Source: Symbiodinium natans (lineage: Eukaryota; Sar; Dinophyceae; Suessiales; Symbiodiniaceae). Taken from it: 62,500 nt of DNA. Position 1 is the first letter of the stretch; each line of letters starts with the position of its first letter. A model generated the notes under the pieces. It did not search any database. It was not told the DNA's origin and saw nothing but the letters and a program-made list of their open reading frames with translations. A program made the position numbers and the translations under genes. The stretch spans positions 1 through 62,500 of the forward strand of contig CAJNDS010001413.1 in assembly GCA_905221605.1 (NCBI GenBank), read 5' to 3'. Shown here piece after piece: positions 50,882 through 60,909 of the stretch.

Positions 50882-51134
50882 CTGAAACAAGTTTCGTCAG
50901 TGTAATGGTACAACACCACGACTTCGTCGCTAGCTCCCGGTACTTCACGCAAATCAAAAGCGAACTGCCACACGTGAATCGGCTCATCCCGGACTTCAAT
51001 CTTCGTGTTCGAATAATTCGAATATATGAAAGTGGGAACGTCCATGATGCGGCTGCTTCTGTATCTTGGGCTTTGTAACAGCTTGCCATCCAAGTAAGCG
51101 GCCATGAAATAGGAAGAAAGCTCTGGCCCATCAG
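50882..51134 (-). CDS. Exon of a dinoflagellate LYHYTD-type protein
   Basis: Minus strand reads DGPELSSYFMAAYLDGKLLQ, SPRYRSSRIMDVPTFIYSNY, SNTKIEVRDEPIHVWQFAFD and VVVLYHYTDETCFR. The block VVLYHYTxxxxF recurs, from memory, in dinoflagellate predicted proteins of unknown function. The exon begins after TTCAG at 51135 and its 3' edge reads TTTCAG/GCACGG, a GC-type donor. The rest of the gene lies outside the clear exon. Confidence 0.5.
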
Positions 51135-51185
51135 CTGAAGTTGTATCTGTTCGGGGATGCGAGCCGGTAGGCCCCTGTACCTAAG

Positions 51186-51311
51186 CTTAGGGTTTAGGGT
51201 TTAGGGTTTAGGGTTTAGGGTTTAGGGTTTAGGGTTTAGGGTTTAGGGTTTAGGGTTTAGGGTTTAGGGTTTAGGGTTTAGGGTTTAGGGTTTAGGGTTT
51301 AGGGTTTAGGG
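51186..51311 (+). repeat. Interstitial telomeric tract, about 18 units
   Basis: An uninterrupted run of perfect TTTAGGG units, one of the two longest in the window. Confidence 0.95.
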
Positions 51312-51449
51312 CTCCTCCACCTTTCACATGAAAACAACGACTGACGCTACAGACAAAAGCCGAAAGAATACCAACAGGAGTCAGGCACGCGATTTCCACA
51401 GCCAGCTTCGACACATCCCATGGTTGCGATGGACCAGAGGCTTGCGGCT

Positions 51450-51640
51450 TTAAAACCGAGACGCTGCAGTTGCAAAAAATGTCTTTGGACAACCACTCAT
51501 ACAAATAAACTCGTCGCCATTTTCTTGATCATACAAATCCGAAAAGGGAGTTGTGAGGTTTACAGAACTTGTGCCATCGAAAGTCACGGCTCCCATCACA
51601 TCACATGCTGCCAACATGAAGGGGACATTGCTCACGATTT
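51450..51640 (-). CDS. Hypothetical exon upstream of the LYHYTD exon
   Basis: Minus strand reads AACDVMGAVTFDGTSSVNLT then TPFSDLYDQENGDEFICMSG and CPKTFFATAASRF. Same strand as the 50.9-kb exon, so it may be the same gene, interrupted by the telomeric tract. No family is recognised. Confidence 0.35.
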
Positions 51641-51689
51641 AGGATTTGGAAAGCAGCGAAAACACCAACATGAGTGACACTGCTTCGCG

Positions 51690-52285
51690 ATGTAACATTA
51701 TACCCTTGCCGGCTTAGAATTTTATGCTTTAGGGCTTTGAAGCTTTCAGGGCTCATAACAACTGGTGATAAAGGCGATAGACATAATGGGGGTGACAAAG
51801 GAATTTGCAAATATACTACAGGTTGTACATGTGCTACACATAATCGCAATCAGAACAATCATGGGTATGTGGCGCATGGAGCTTTTCTGTGGTCCAAATT
51901 CTGCTGAATCTGCTGATTTCTTGCAGATTAGACAATTCATGCCCCCAAGCTTCGAGGAAGACGCTGGTGCGGGAGACATCCTGTAAAATCATGTCTGCTC
52001 ATCATTAGCTGGCCCGACCGCGCCCTTCATCGAGGCTGGCTTTGGCATTGCGCTTTGTCTCCTCTCCCAAAGCATCCGCAGAGGTGGACACAGAGGGTGC
52101 ACCTTGCAGGCAGGCAGGTCATGGAGCACACAGGTGCCGGTGCATGGATTCACACGCATCCACGCGATGAGGCCTACTAGACCCATTCCACCTCAGGACG
52201 TCCCTCCAACTTCATCAAAGGCCAGCCCTGAGTGACTTTGGCAGCTATCAAGGCACGTGCCAACTGCATTGTCAGCTTTCAGTTT
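51690..52285. other. No gene supported
   Basis: Overlapping frames on both strands without motifs. Confidence 0.3.
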
Positions 52286-52295
52286 GGCGCTTTGC

Positions 52296-52994
52296 TTGGG
52301 TGGATTCAAGAAGGCCTGTGGCTGGCCTCACTAAAACTCTCAACATAAGTTGCTCAAAATTGTTTGGCAAACTTTCTCAAAAGTTTTCGAAACATTTGGA
52401 ATTGTTTGGGACGTAGTCTTAAAACTTTCCCAAAGTTTCTCAAAACTTTCCCAAACTTTCTCAAAACTTTCGCAATCCTTTTCAAAACTTTCCCAAACTT
52501 TCTTGAACGTTTCCCAAACTTTCTTAAAACTTTTCAAAACTTTCACAATATTTTCAAAAGTTTCCGCGGGCCCGGAATTCAACGTAACTTATGTTGAGTG
52601 AGCCCTTGTTTTATTCAAAATACAATTAAAAGAAAGGGCCGCTCAACGTAAGTTATGTTGAATTTTGGGCAAGCGAGAACTTGCAGAAATCCAAAACAAG
52701 TTTTCAAAACTTTCTCGAAGTTTTCGAATCTTTCTCAAAAGTCTTCAAAACTTTCTTAAACATTTTGAAGAATATTTGGAAACTTTTGAAAACAATCGAA
52801 AACTTTTGAAGAATTTTTGGAAACTTTTCAAGAATATTTGACAACTTTTGAGGAGGTTTTGGAAACTTTTGAAGAATGTTTGAAAACTTTTGAAGAATAT
52901 TTGGAAAGTTTTGTTACATTGTGTGCTCTATTAAAACCATACAAACCAACATAGGCCATGTTGATAATGCCACAGGCCTCTTGAATCCACCCAA
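52296..52994. mobile_element. 699-bp non-autonomous inverted-repeat transposon
   Basis: Terminal inverted repeats: left TTGGGTGGATTCAAGAAGGC and right (reverse complement) TTGGGTGGATTCAAGAGGCC, matching over about 27 bases with one indel. An 8-bp duplication CGCTTTGC flanks it (52288-52295 and 52995-53002). The interior is mostly Phe/Lys-coding-like repeats (caaaactttccc words on the left, ggaaacttttgaagaat words on the right) and two near-palindromes around AACGTAA(C/G)TTATGTT at about 52581-52600 and 52644-52663. There is no transposase. An 8-bp target duplication fits hAT- or Merlin-type mobilisation. Confidence 0.85.
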
Positions 52995-53056
52995 CGCTTT
53001 GCACACTCCGCAGAGAAGTGGAGCACGTCTATAACACATGCGGATAGCCCTTACAT

Positions 53057-53106
53057 AAACCCTAAACCCGAAACCCTAAACCCTAAAACCCTAAACCCTA
53101 AACCCA
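53057..53106 (-). repeat. Interstitial telomeric tract
   Basis: Seven CCCTAAA-type units, some altered. Confidence 0.9.
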
Positions 53107-53109
53107 TAG

Positions 53110-53380
53110 CGCCTGTACTGCGGATTATTGCGGGTGATTTGAGACCAGGGCCCTTTGCTCCAGCTCTGGTGGGCATCGCAGAGCCTGACCCAAGACATGG
53201 CAAGACCGTTGAGCCTCCCCAAAACCCTAAACCCTAAACGGGCTTGGCATGGCAACCTCAGGCGACCACCCACAGCGGGCGGCTTCTGGCCCTGTGGGCT
53301 CGCCTCAAAAAGATGCTCCCGCGACCGATGAGACATGAAGCATGGCTCACGACTGCCAGTGTAACAATTTTAACAAAATA
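53110..53380. other. No gene supported
   Basis: Includes a two-unit CCCTAAA tract at 53221-53240; no coding motif. Confidence 0.4.
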
Positions 53381-53442
53381 GGGTTTAGGGTTTAGGGTTT
53401 AGGGTTTAGGGTTTAGGGTTTAGGGATTAGGGATTAGGGTTT
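53380..53442 (+). repeat. Interstitial telomeric tract
   Basis: Seven TTTAGGG units followed by two gattaggg variants. Confidence 0.95.
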
Positions 53443-53600
53443 GGTTGGAAGAAGTCGCCTATATAGGCCTATGATTGACTAACAGTGTCGGTGTGTACAC
53501 AGGTGCTTGAGGCTTTGGCCTGTACACTGAGACCTCAAAAGTCGGTCATGCGCTGCTCCACCGAGCCTAAGTGGCACAACTCAAGGAGTATGTCAGGTAG

Positions 53601-53646
53601 AACCCTGAACCCTAAACCCTAAATCCCAACCCCAACCCCTAAACCC
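53601..53646 (-). repeat. Interstitial telomeric tract, degenerate
   Basis: CCCTAAA, CCCTGAA and CCCCAA variants. Confidence 0.85.
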
Positions 53647-53757
53647 GGTTCACTGCGGGGTCACAACATGGCTCTGGACTCCTGCGCCTTAGCCAAAGCC
53701 AAACAAAGGCTGTCACGTCGCACGAGCTCCAGCCCTTGCTTGTCGAGCTCCTGTGAA

Positions 53758-53889
53758 GTTTAGGGTTTAGGGTTTAGGGTTTAGGGTTTAGGGTTTAGGG
53801 GTTTAGGGGTTTAGGGGTTTAGGGGTTTAGGGGTTTAGGGGTTTAGGGGTTTAGGGGTTTAGGGGTTTAGGGGTTTAGGGTTTAGGGCT
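53758..53889 (+). repeat. Telomeric tract with homogeneous TTTAGGGG octamers
   Basis: About five TTTAGGG heptamers, then about eleven consecutive TTTAGGGG octamers, then heptamers again. Confidence 0.95.
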
Positions 53890-53894
53890 TAGGG

Positions 53895-54235
53895 TTAAGA
53901 TTTCAGGAGATCTGGTGCATGAGTCAAGTAGCAGCTCAGAAGCTGATGCATCGCATGCGCGACAGAACATGCCAGTACCGTGACACGGTACAGCGAACAG
54001 AGTGCAGCAAAAGGTCAAGGAAATACGCAAGCTGATGCAGCGAAAGTGCAGCCTTGACGAGCGCCAGCACAGCGCAGAGAATATTGTCCGTGCGGCTTGC
54101 ACCGTTCGCTGCGAGGCGCGCGCCCTGAGCGCAAGCCCTTCTTGGTCATGCCAATGTGCAAGAGAACACTTCCGCAAGTCAAACGAAATTAGAACCTCAT
54201 GACATCCCGCGACATCCTAAGACTCCTCGGCGCAG
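53895..54235. other. No gene supported
   Basis: Opposed frames (plus KVKEIRKLMQRKCSLDERQH; minus Cys/Ser-rich) without a known motif. Confidence 0.3.
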
Positions 54236-54240
54236 GGTGC

Positions 54241-54327
54241 ATAAACCCTAAACCCTAAACCCCAAACCCTAAACCCTAAACCCCATAAACCCCAAACCCC
54301 AAACCCACTTTAAACCCTAAACCCCAA
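54241..54327 (-). repeat. Interstitial telomeric tract with CCCCAAA variants
   Basis: CCCTAAA units mixed with CCCCAAA and cataaacc. Confidence 0.9.
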
Positions 54328-54387
54328 CGAAAGAAGGTTGGAGAGCCTCTTCGCGATGCGGCCTCGGAGAATGATCTTGTCTAAGCT

Positions 54388-54475
54388 TGTAGGGTCTAGG
54401 GTTTAGGGTTTAGGGTTTAGGGTTTAGGGTTTAGGGTTTTAGGGTTTTAGGGTTTTAGGGTTTAGGGTTTAGGGT
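54388..54475 (+). repeat. Telomeric tract with TTTTAGGG variants
   Basis: TTTAGGG units with three consecutive ggttttaggg variants; the tract runs directly into the MITE core at 54476. Confidence 0.95.
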
Positions 54476-54643
54476 TTCCCCCTTATACTAACAGTCCTTG
54501 CTAGGGATTACGGTAACCCCCTACTATAATCCCTAGTAAAGTGAGGACTGTAAGGACTGTTAGTATACGGTACTATAATCCCTAGTAAATTAAGGACTGT
54601 TAGTTTAAGGGGATATAAGGGGGAACCTCCCAACTTGTAGGCT
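54476..54643. mobile_element. MITE-like foldback element fused to a telomeric tract
   Basis: CCCCCTTATACTAACAGTCC at the left pairs with ggactgttagt...taaggggg at the right, with internal copies of actataatccctagtaaa. It ends GGGGGAACCTCCCAA like the 19.4 and 56.8 kb elements. CTTGTAGG occurs just left of the telomeric tract (54384-54391) and just right of the element (54644-54651), so tract plus element may have inserted as one unit. Confidence 0.6.
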
Positions 54644-54644
54644 T

Positions 54645-55405
54645 TAAATTGGTTTTGAGAACCCCTTGCAGCCGGCCCGATGGCCTGAGCAGGAGAGACT
54701 TCTGTTCAGGAGGCAAAGGCCCAGCCGTTTACTTGAAATCATCTGTTCCTTCCACGATTCTGCGGCTCTACATGCCAAGGTGATTTCAGCTCGAACCAAC
54801 CTCTGGGACAACTCTCAAGAGACAAACATAACCTCTTCCCGCTTGGTGACTGGCCCGTCGGTCCAGGCAGGCCGGCCTGGCGTTTGTCTACCAATGCTCA
54901 CGACTCTTCAAAGGAGTGGATACAACTGATACAACTGTACTCCCCTTAGAACCTTAATAAAAAAACAATATTTTTAATATCCTTTTGGGTTTTATATAAA
55001 CATAAAATAATTCCCCAAGGGGGACATAGACAACATGACCTCGCCTTCCAACAGCGGTCGGCCCCGACCAGGATCGAACGGGGACCCGATCTGTTTGCAG
55101 AGGTTGTTGGGCTGGGGGCCGGCGGGCTTGGTCATCTGAGGGTAAGCTCGAGAGCGTTGCCAGTTGGGTCCCCAAACGGTGCCTGCTTTGCACTGTGATG
55201 CTCTGACGTTAAGAGTAAGAATTATAGCGAAGGGTGTCCACAAGAGTACATCCAGACATGGCCTAGAACTCAGTGAAACGGCTGGGCAAAATACACCACC
55301 GTAAGCAATCTGAGGCCTGAACTCGCGGCCCGGAAAACAGCCAAAGTTCTAAGTCTTGAAACCTTCAACCTTCAAGCGCTGAATCCCCAACTCAAGCAAG
55401 CCTCA
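54645..55405. other. No gene supported; AT-rich patch
   Basis: Around 54955-55015 the sequence is AT-rich (aaaaaacaatatttttaat). At about 55053-55075 the minus strand has a GTTCGATCC word like a tRNA B box, but no tRNA fold forms. Confidence 0.35.
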
Positions 55406-55409
55406 GCCT

Positions 55410-55739
55410 TCAGCTGGAATGTGCTTCAGGTCTTTGGAATAATCCAAAAAACCCCAAGACAATGCGGATCCGTTGTCCATCCGAGAACATGCGCGGCCCT
55501 GCAGGCCACCCCGAACCAAGGTGAATCGAAGCCCGAGAGACTCTCTTGAGAGGATCAGGCGTCCTCGCTATCTCGTCGGCCTTGCGGAATGCCTGCCGTG
55601 ATTCTTGGTTTAGCCTTCTTCGCAGGTGTGTCACTGTCAGCGCCTCGACCAAAATACCTACTGAACCGTTATCATCCAAGATGAGTGTGAGTCCATTAGA
55701 TGGTGTCATGTGTTTGGGATTTCTGCCGGAACTACGCAT
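55410..55739 (-). CDS. Hypothetical exon
   Basis: Minus strand reads NGLTLILDDNGSVGILVEAL, TVTHLRRRLNQESRQAFRKA and DEIARTPDPLKRVSRASIHL: a short hydrophobic strand pair then a long basic helix. It is protein-like but unassigned. Confidence 0.4.
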   Translation of the reverse strand: MRSSGRNPKHMTPSNGLTLILDDNGSVGILVEALTVTHLRRRLNQESRQAFRKADEIARTPDPLKRVSRASIHLGSGWPAGPRMFSDGQRIRIVLGFFGLFQRPEAHSS

Positions 55740-55749
55740 GCTTTACCCA

Positions 55750-56730
55750 CTGAAGGCACCTGAAGCGCGAACCGGCGATTCTGGGAGCCCGCTCCTGCGG
55801 GCATTGGAGCTCCGAAGACCATCAGGGAATATTATTTGTAATTAGTCTGACCCTGTGTTAATATATTACCTGGCATACCTCCACTGTCCACAGGCCTTGG
55901 CCACAGATAGCCCTGAAGAGCCTGACACTGAAATCATGAAATTGCCCCCAGCCGGCAGTCTTCAGACCAGCGCCCGGATCGCATGGCTGAGAGTTCTTCC
56001 TGCCACAAACCCACAAACGACGGTTGTGAGCCCTCGGCCCGAAGAATCAAGTCAAGGCTTGTGGTTGAAGGTGGTGACATTGACATTGCAGGTTAATGCT
56101 GGCAAAGTGCATATGTTGCGTCAACAATCTCTACTTCCGGCTAAGACAAATTATCAAGATGGCGTGCCACAATCGGTGCACGAGAATGGGCTGCCTGTGT
56201 ACGTATCTTGAGGATCCGAAGGTTTCGGTGTCCGATTTGCAAAATAGATATGCTCGCACAGGTGCCCCTACGACTCCAAAGGTATCATTCCACATGTGTC
56301 CCGACGGCTTGGCACGAACAGCAAAAAACGTCACAGCTGCTCTCAAAACACATTTTTGTTGTTTGGGGGGAAGCGTAAAGAGCGGGTTGTATAAGATGTC
56401 CGAGGCATGTGAAGCACGTGGGGTGAAACACGAGGGTTGGGGTTCAAAACCACATTCTCCCTTTTGGCAACTTGGTTGATTGCCATGATTGGTTTGTTGA
56501 CCTGCGGCCATCCACAACAGAATTGCTGGCAACTTCAGGTGCTGGAACTGCCTGAATACGAACATCAAGGGATGCCTATGCCTGTAGCTTCTATAGAGTT
56601 TCTGTTTGAATCCGGTGCGCTGATCAGCAGAAGTGCGTGCCCAACCTCTGCGGTGGGCGACGCTGCTCCACCATGTCCTCCTGCGCAGGATCAGCGTGGG
56701 CTTGAGAGGAGGGCCCCGGACATGGGTGGA
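55750..56730. other. No gene supported
   Basis: Opposed frames with Cys-rich content on both strands (plus 56096-56479, minus 56131-56805); neither has a recognised motif. Confidence 0.3.
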
Positions 56731-56735
56731 GAACC

Positions 56736-56835
56736 TTGGGATGTTACCCCTCAGACCAACAGTCCTTAACAGGGATTCTAGTACCCCTATTGTAATCCCT
56801 ATCAAGGACTGTTAGTATAAGGGGGAACATCCCAA
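56736..56835. mobile_element. 100-bp MITE
   Basis: Left end TTGGGATGTTACCCC and right end GGGGGAACATCCCAA are inverted repeats. Inner arms ACAGTCCTTAACAGGGATT and AATCCCTATCAAGGACTGT also pair, so almost the whole element folds back. Same family as 19434-19501 and 54476-54643. No clear target duplication was seen. Confidence 0.7.
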
Positions 56836-56952
56836 AATGCGACTGACAAAGTATCTAAGCGGGGTCCATCGGCAGTGTCTCCCGGGCGGGCGCTGAGCGG
56901 AAAGCCGGCCTCCGCTGCCCTGCACAATCTGGAAGCTTCTGGCGACTTGAAG

Positions 56953-56978
56953 CCCTATACCCTAACCCTAAACCCTTA
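56953..56978 (-). repeat. Short telomeric tract
   Basis: Three CCCTAA(A)-type units. Confidence 0.75.
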
Positions 56979-57312
56979 CAGTAGTCACTAGGCTTCTCCG
57001 TTTGGAGCTGATGCTGTGCGCACTTAAATACAAAGGATCTCATGGCTCTCTCCACGAACGCACCGACTTCGTCTCAGAGGATCGCAGTTGGATCTGCCGC
57101 TGCTGCTGTGTGTTGCAACTGCAGGCGTCCTGGGAGCTTACCCGGGTCGGCATCGTCCAACGAATGCGTGGACGATGGCCGCGCCTGACTGGCACCCGCA
57201 AATGCTTCTGGCAAAAGAGAGTGGAAGAGGTGGAAGATGCTTCGGGTAGATGGTTGCCGCTCTCTGTGGCAGGTTTTGCTAACAGGGAATCGGGCTTCAA
57301 GTACTCTGAACT

Positions 57313-57700
57313 CTAACGTGATTCAAGATGATGATTCAAGCATGGTAGGCTTCTTCTTGGGGAGGTGTCCAGATGGGAGCTTGCAACACGAAAAACCCGC
57401 ATGCTTGCGGGAGCTGGAGCGGGTCTGCGGGCATTCTCACATCCACATCGGACCCACCGCAAGAGGAGGGGACACCCCAAGCTCCAACCAACTCGCTTGC
57501 ATGAGACAAGATGCCGAAGCTCCCAGACCCAAATCCGCGAAAAAGGCGCAACATCATCTCTGAGCTTTCGACCACAGCACCGGCCGCGACTTCTTGTCGC
57601 GGCACTTGTGCAACAGCCTGTGCCCGCTCGTGGACCACTGAGCGCCTCCACCGACAGCCATCTTTGGCTGAGGGCTGCAAAACCGTTTCCCAGGGGTGAC
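57313..57700 (-). CDS. Hypothetical frame
   Basis: Minus strand reads RWRRSVVHERAQAVAQVPRQ, VAAGAVVESSEMMLRLFRGF and GILSHASELVGAWGVPSS before a stop; it starts beside the (CA)n array. Composition is plausible; no family. Confidence 0.3.
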
Positions 57701-57708
57701 CGCAAGTG

Positions 57709-57808
<100 letters not shown>

Positions 57809-57819
57809 CAAGGCCATTC

Positions 57820-59190
57820 TCGGGACGGCTAGCCTGCATTGTGCCCGGCTGTCAAAGACCTGTCCTAGGTACTCTTTCCGGGACCTCCTGGAAACCTCCG
57901 AACCTCCAGACCTCCAGCACGAGGGAACCCCTAACAGACAGCAGATGGTTTCTGGAATTCGCGCCTTGAGAGATCATCTCTGCATAGCTTGTAGGTCCCC
58001 GAACTTGGGACCTTCCTTGTCCCCTCCATAGGCTCAAGACCCAGCGAAGTGGGCCGCGCAGCGATTGAACCCCCCCAATTGAAAAACCCTCGTTGCTCAA
58101 ACCCACACTGAGCTGGAACCAGTGGGGAGTTGCATCCCTTCTGCAGAAACCCTACCCAAGCCGTGATTCGAACAGCTTGCGAGCACCAATGAGTCCCACG
58201 TGTGGGGCGCGGGGGAGGTGGTGCCGGACTTGTATCCAGATAAGGCTGAAGGGTCAACAAAAGTCTTCGACCAGTCTCAAGGTAACAACAATGTAACAAC
58301 CTATCCCTGCAGCTGCAAAGCGCTGGGCTTGAGGACCTCGGCTCCAATGCCGGCTGTACTGGAGGGCGCCGCGAGGGAGACTCCTGCACCAGCGCTTCAA
58401 TGAGTACCGGTTGCCTCCGGTTGCGACGGTTGCATGACACATGCGTGGCTTTGGATGAACTTGGCTGAGACAGTTTAGCCCCAGCGTCCTCGTGGGGCCG
58501 TCGTAGAGGAGCCTGCCGCGCTGGACCGGAAGGTTGCTGCCGTTGATTTACAGGTGCAGACAGGGATGTGCGAGGCGCTCGTGCTTTCAGCGCGGTGTTC
58601 TGATGGAATCTTTCCATGGAACCGTGGCGGGAGATACTTGCGGTACCTCACACCCGCTTTGACCTGATGAAATAAAAGTCCTGACACCGAATCCTAGAGA
58701 GGCATCCTCCACCCCCGACCCGGCCTCACGTGCCCTCGGCTCATCCTCGGCCGGAAGCGGTAAGCGTGCAAGAAACCGTGCAAAGGCACGAAGAAGTCTC
58801 TGAGTCGAGCCCTTGAGCTCTGCAACGCGATAATGACCTGATGAAGCTTAACAGACTGGGATCCCGGTCAGAATCCTCGCTCTCGGAGCGACGTCGCGAA
58901 CCTGCGGCGCGCTTGCCAGGCGGCGTGGTGGACTGAAGAACTGGCTGAAGGGCTGAAGGCAGTCTTGTCATTTCAAGCATGGCCCACCTTCATCGTGAAA
59001 TGCCTCAGGCTCCTCCGCATGGTACCCGAACTCACCTCAGCAACGCGGGCGGCCATGTAAGCCAGGCAAACACCTGTCCCCCCGGGCCTAGGCCTTGTTG
59101 GCTGAGAAAAGGTGCTTCAGATCAAGGGGAAGGGAGATCTGAGCTGGGAGCGCTCGGATGGGCGAACGTCGCTCGAACTCTACAGATTGC
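57820..59190. other. Weak frames only
   Basis: The minus strand has VKAGVRYRKYLPPRFHGKIP near 58660-58600 and a Ser/Arg-rich frame at 58741-58980 (GSRRRSESEDSDRDPSLLSF). Neither can be assigned. Confidence 0.25.
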
Positions 59191-59193
59191 CTA

Positions 59194-59241
59194 GACCCTA
59201 AACCCTAAACCCTAAACCCTAAACCCTAAACCCTAAACCCT
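59194..59241 (-). repeat. Interstitial telomeric tract
   Basis: Six to seven CCCTAAA units. Confidence 0.95.
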
Positions 59242-59349
59242 CTCATGAGCTACAGCCGCGGGCCCCACCATGCCCGGCTCGGTCCGCGGGATTCGTCTCC
59301 ACTCCGCCGAAGTCAATCTGCCAAGTGCGCAAAGGAGATGGAACCGGGT

Positions 59350-59456
59350 CTAGGGTTTAGGGTTTAGGGTTTAGGGTTTAGGGTTTAGGGTTTAGGGTTT
59401 AGGGTTTAGGGTTTAGGGTTTAGGGTTTAGGGTTTAGGGTTTAGGGTTTAGGGTTC
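59350..59456 (+). repeat. Interstitial telomeric tract, about 15 units
   Basis: A perfect TTTAGGG run; with the preceding CCCTAAA tract it forms an inverted pair 109 bp apart. Confidence 0.95.
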
Positions 59457-59459
59457 CCG

Positions 59460-60020
59460 AAGCTGTTAATTAGTGGATTTTCAGTTCATGACATTAATAC
59501 TATTACTACTATGGATATTCAGAATATTCATCAGATGAATAGGAATCAGAATGCTGTGTCTGCAATGCAAGGATCGGGCCATCTGTGCATCACGCCGCTC
59601 CTCTTCCGTGACGTCCTGCGGGTGGTCGCCAATACCAGTGAAGCAGTTTGGGGTGCCAGTAACCCTACCCCAAACCCTAAACCCTAACCCCTAAACCCTA
59701 AACCCCAAACCCCATGTCAAGCTGAGGAAGGGCTGCCTCAAACAACCAAGAATAGACATGACAGCTCCTCTGAGTCAATCTTGGTGAGGTTCGGCAGGTG
59801 ATGCAGTATGTACTGCCTGTAATACCTAAGTCCAAGGGGGGCTTAAGCCCACACGACGCATGGTGTGCCCTGCCCTCGGAATGATGAGAAAGGCACGGCA
59901 GATCGGCGCAGGGGTTATCTGCCAGCCACAGGACCTGCGGGTTCTCAACGAAAACACGAGAATCTACCCCCTAGCAGAAGTTCGTGTGAGTCGATGGCAA
60001 CATGATGCAAGGCCTTCATG
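59460..60020. other. No gene; telomeric tract inside
   Basis: A degenerate CCCTAAA/CCCCAAA tract lies at 59664-59714. No coding motif. Confidence 0.4.
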
Positions 60021-60024
60021 CGCC

Positions 60025-60255
60025 TCAAGTGTCTGAGGTACAGAATTTCTGACCTGGATTTTTGGCAGAACTGGCGTTGACTGTAACACTCTTCGATCTC
60101 ACGACATGGGTAAAGCTGCCAGATGCAGGCACCATGATCAGAGGGGGCCAGAAGTTCTCACGGGACATCCGAGGTTCCTGCAAGTCCATGATCTCATTCT
60201 TCCTCAAGTAGAGCCTCAGGAAGTCATGGCTTGTGGGCTCACCCCGCTTGCACAA
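60025..60255 (-). CDS. Hypothetical exon
   Basis: Minus strand reads SHDFLRLYLRKNEIMDLQEP, RMSRENFWPPLIMVPASGSF and THVVRSKSVTVNASSAKNPG, ending with a stop. A helical start followed by a strand-rich end gives good protein character; unassigned. Confidence 0.4.
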   Translation of the reverse strand: MCKRGEPTSHDFLRLYLRKNEIMDLQEPRMSRENFWPPLIMVPASGSFTHVVRSKSVTVNASSAKNPGQKFCTSDT

Positions 60256-60342
60256 CTGCCGACGAGACGAGCTTCAGAGGCGAGCGTTGATCAATATTCT
60301 TTCATCCGGATTTAGTTTCTTCGCGGAGCATGGCTTTCTTTT

Positions 60343-60423
60343 GGTGGTGGTGGCGGTGGTGGCGGTGGTGGTGGTGGTCGTGGTGGTCGTGGTCGTCGTC
60401 GCAGTAGTGGTGGCAATAGTAGT

Positions 60424-60470
<47 letters not shown>
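60343..60470. repeat. (GGT)n/(GTC)n then (AGC)n trinucleotide repeat
   Basis: GGTGGTGGC and GGTCGT units to about 60410, then about 15 AGC/GTAGC units to 60470. Confidence 0.95.
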
Positions 60471-60471
<1 letters not shown>

Positions 60472-60598
60472 GCAGTGGCTGTAGCAGCAGTTGAGTGAAA
60501 GTCCGCGGAGTTTTGGATTGAGGTTTGAGGGTTTGAAGGCTTGAGGGGTTGAGGGCGTGAGGTCCCTGGATCCGGGGCAAAGCAAGGAGTCGTGGGCC

Positions 60599-60805
60599 AT
60601 GGCCTTGAAAAGCCGGTCCGTCTGGCGAAAAACCTACCGCGATTTTCTAAAATTCAAGCTGCAATTCCGGAATTGCTCCCAAGTTGGCTACACAGTTGTG
60701 ATGGCATGCTCGGTTGAGTATATGGCCCATGAAGTCTGTCACCTAATGACGTCCGCGGATTCTCGCTCTCTTTTCACGGACATGTGTCGTACATCGACAT
60801 CATAG
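60599..60805 (+). CDS. Small ORF with weak H2A-like histone-fold similarity
   Basis: 68 codons from ATG at 60599. KSRSVWRKTYRDFLKFKLQF is followed by QVGYTVVMACSVEYMAHEVC and HLMTSADSR. The second block matches the H2A central-helix pattern (VG...VYxAAVLEYLxAEVLEL) at V, G, V, MA, EY, EV and L. The H2A N-terminal tail, acidic-patch residues and C-terminal helix are not visible. Dinoflagellates keep diverged core-histone genes although bulk chromatin is not nucleosomal. This may be a pseudogene exon or chance similarity. Confidence 0.3.
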   Translation: MALKSRSVWRKTYRDFLKFKLQFRNCSQVGYTVVMACSVEYMAHEVCHLMTSADSRSLFTDMCRTSTS

Positions 60806-60909
60806 TCGAGTTTAGAATAAAGTGTAGACCATGGCAGCACGGGCGCCATCAGCAAATGAGCAGTGCCGAAAACCCTTTGAACTTTTCATTCGACTATGGA
60901 AGAGTTCTC

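Noticed and set aside
53758-53889. CRISPR-like regular spacing
   Set aside because: Units are 7-8 bases with no spacers; it is a telomeric variant array, and the genome is eukaryotic.
55045-55080. tRNA or tRNA-derived SINE on the minus strand (GTTCGATCC)
   Set aside because: The bases flanking the loop cannot form a T-arm stem, and no A box or acceptor stem was found.
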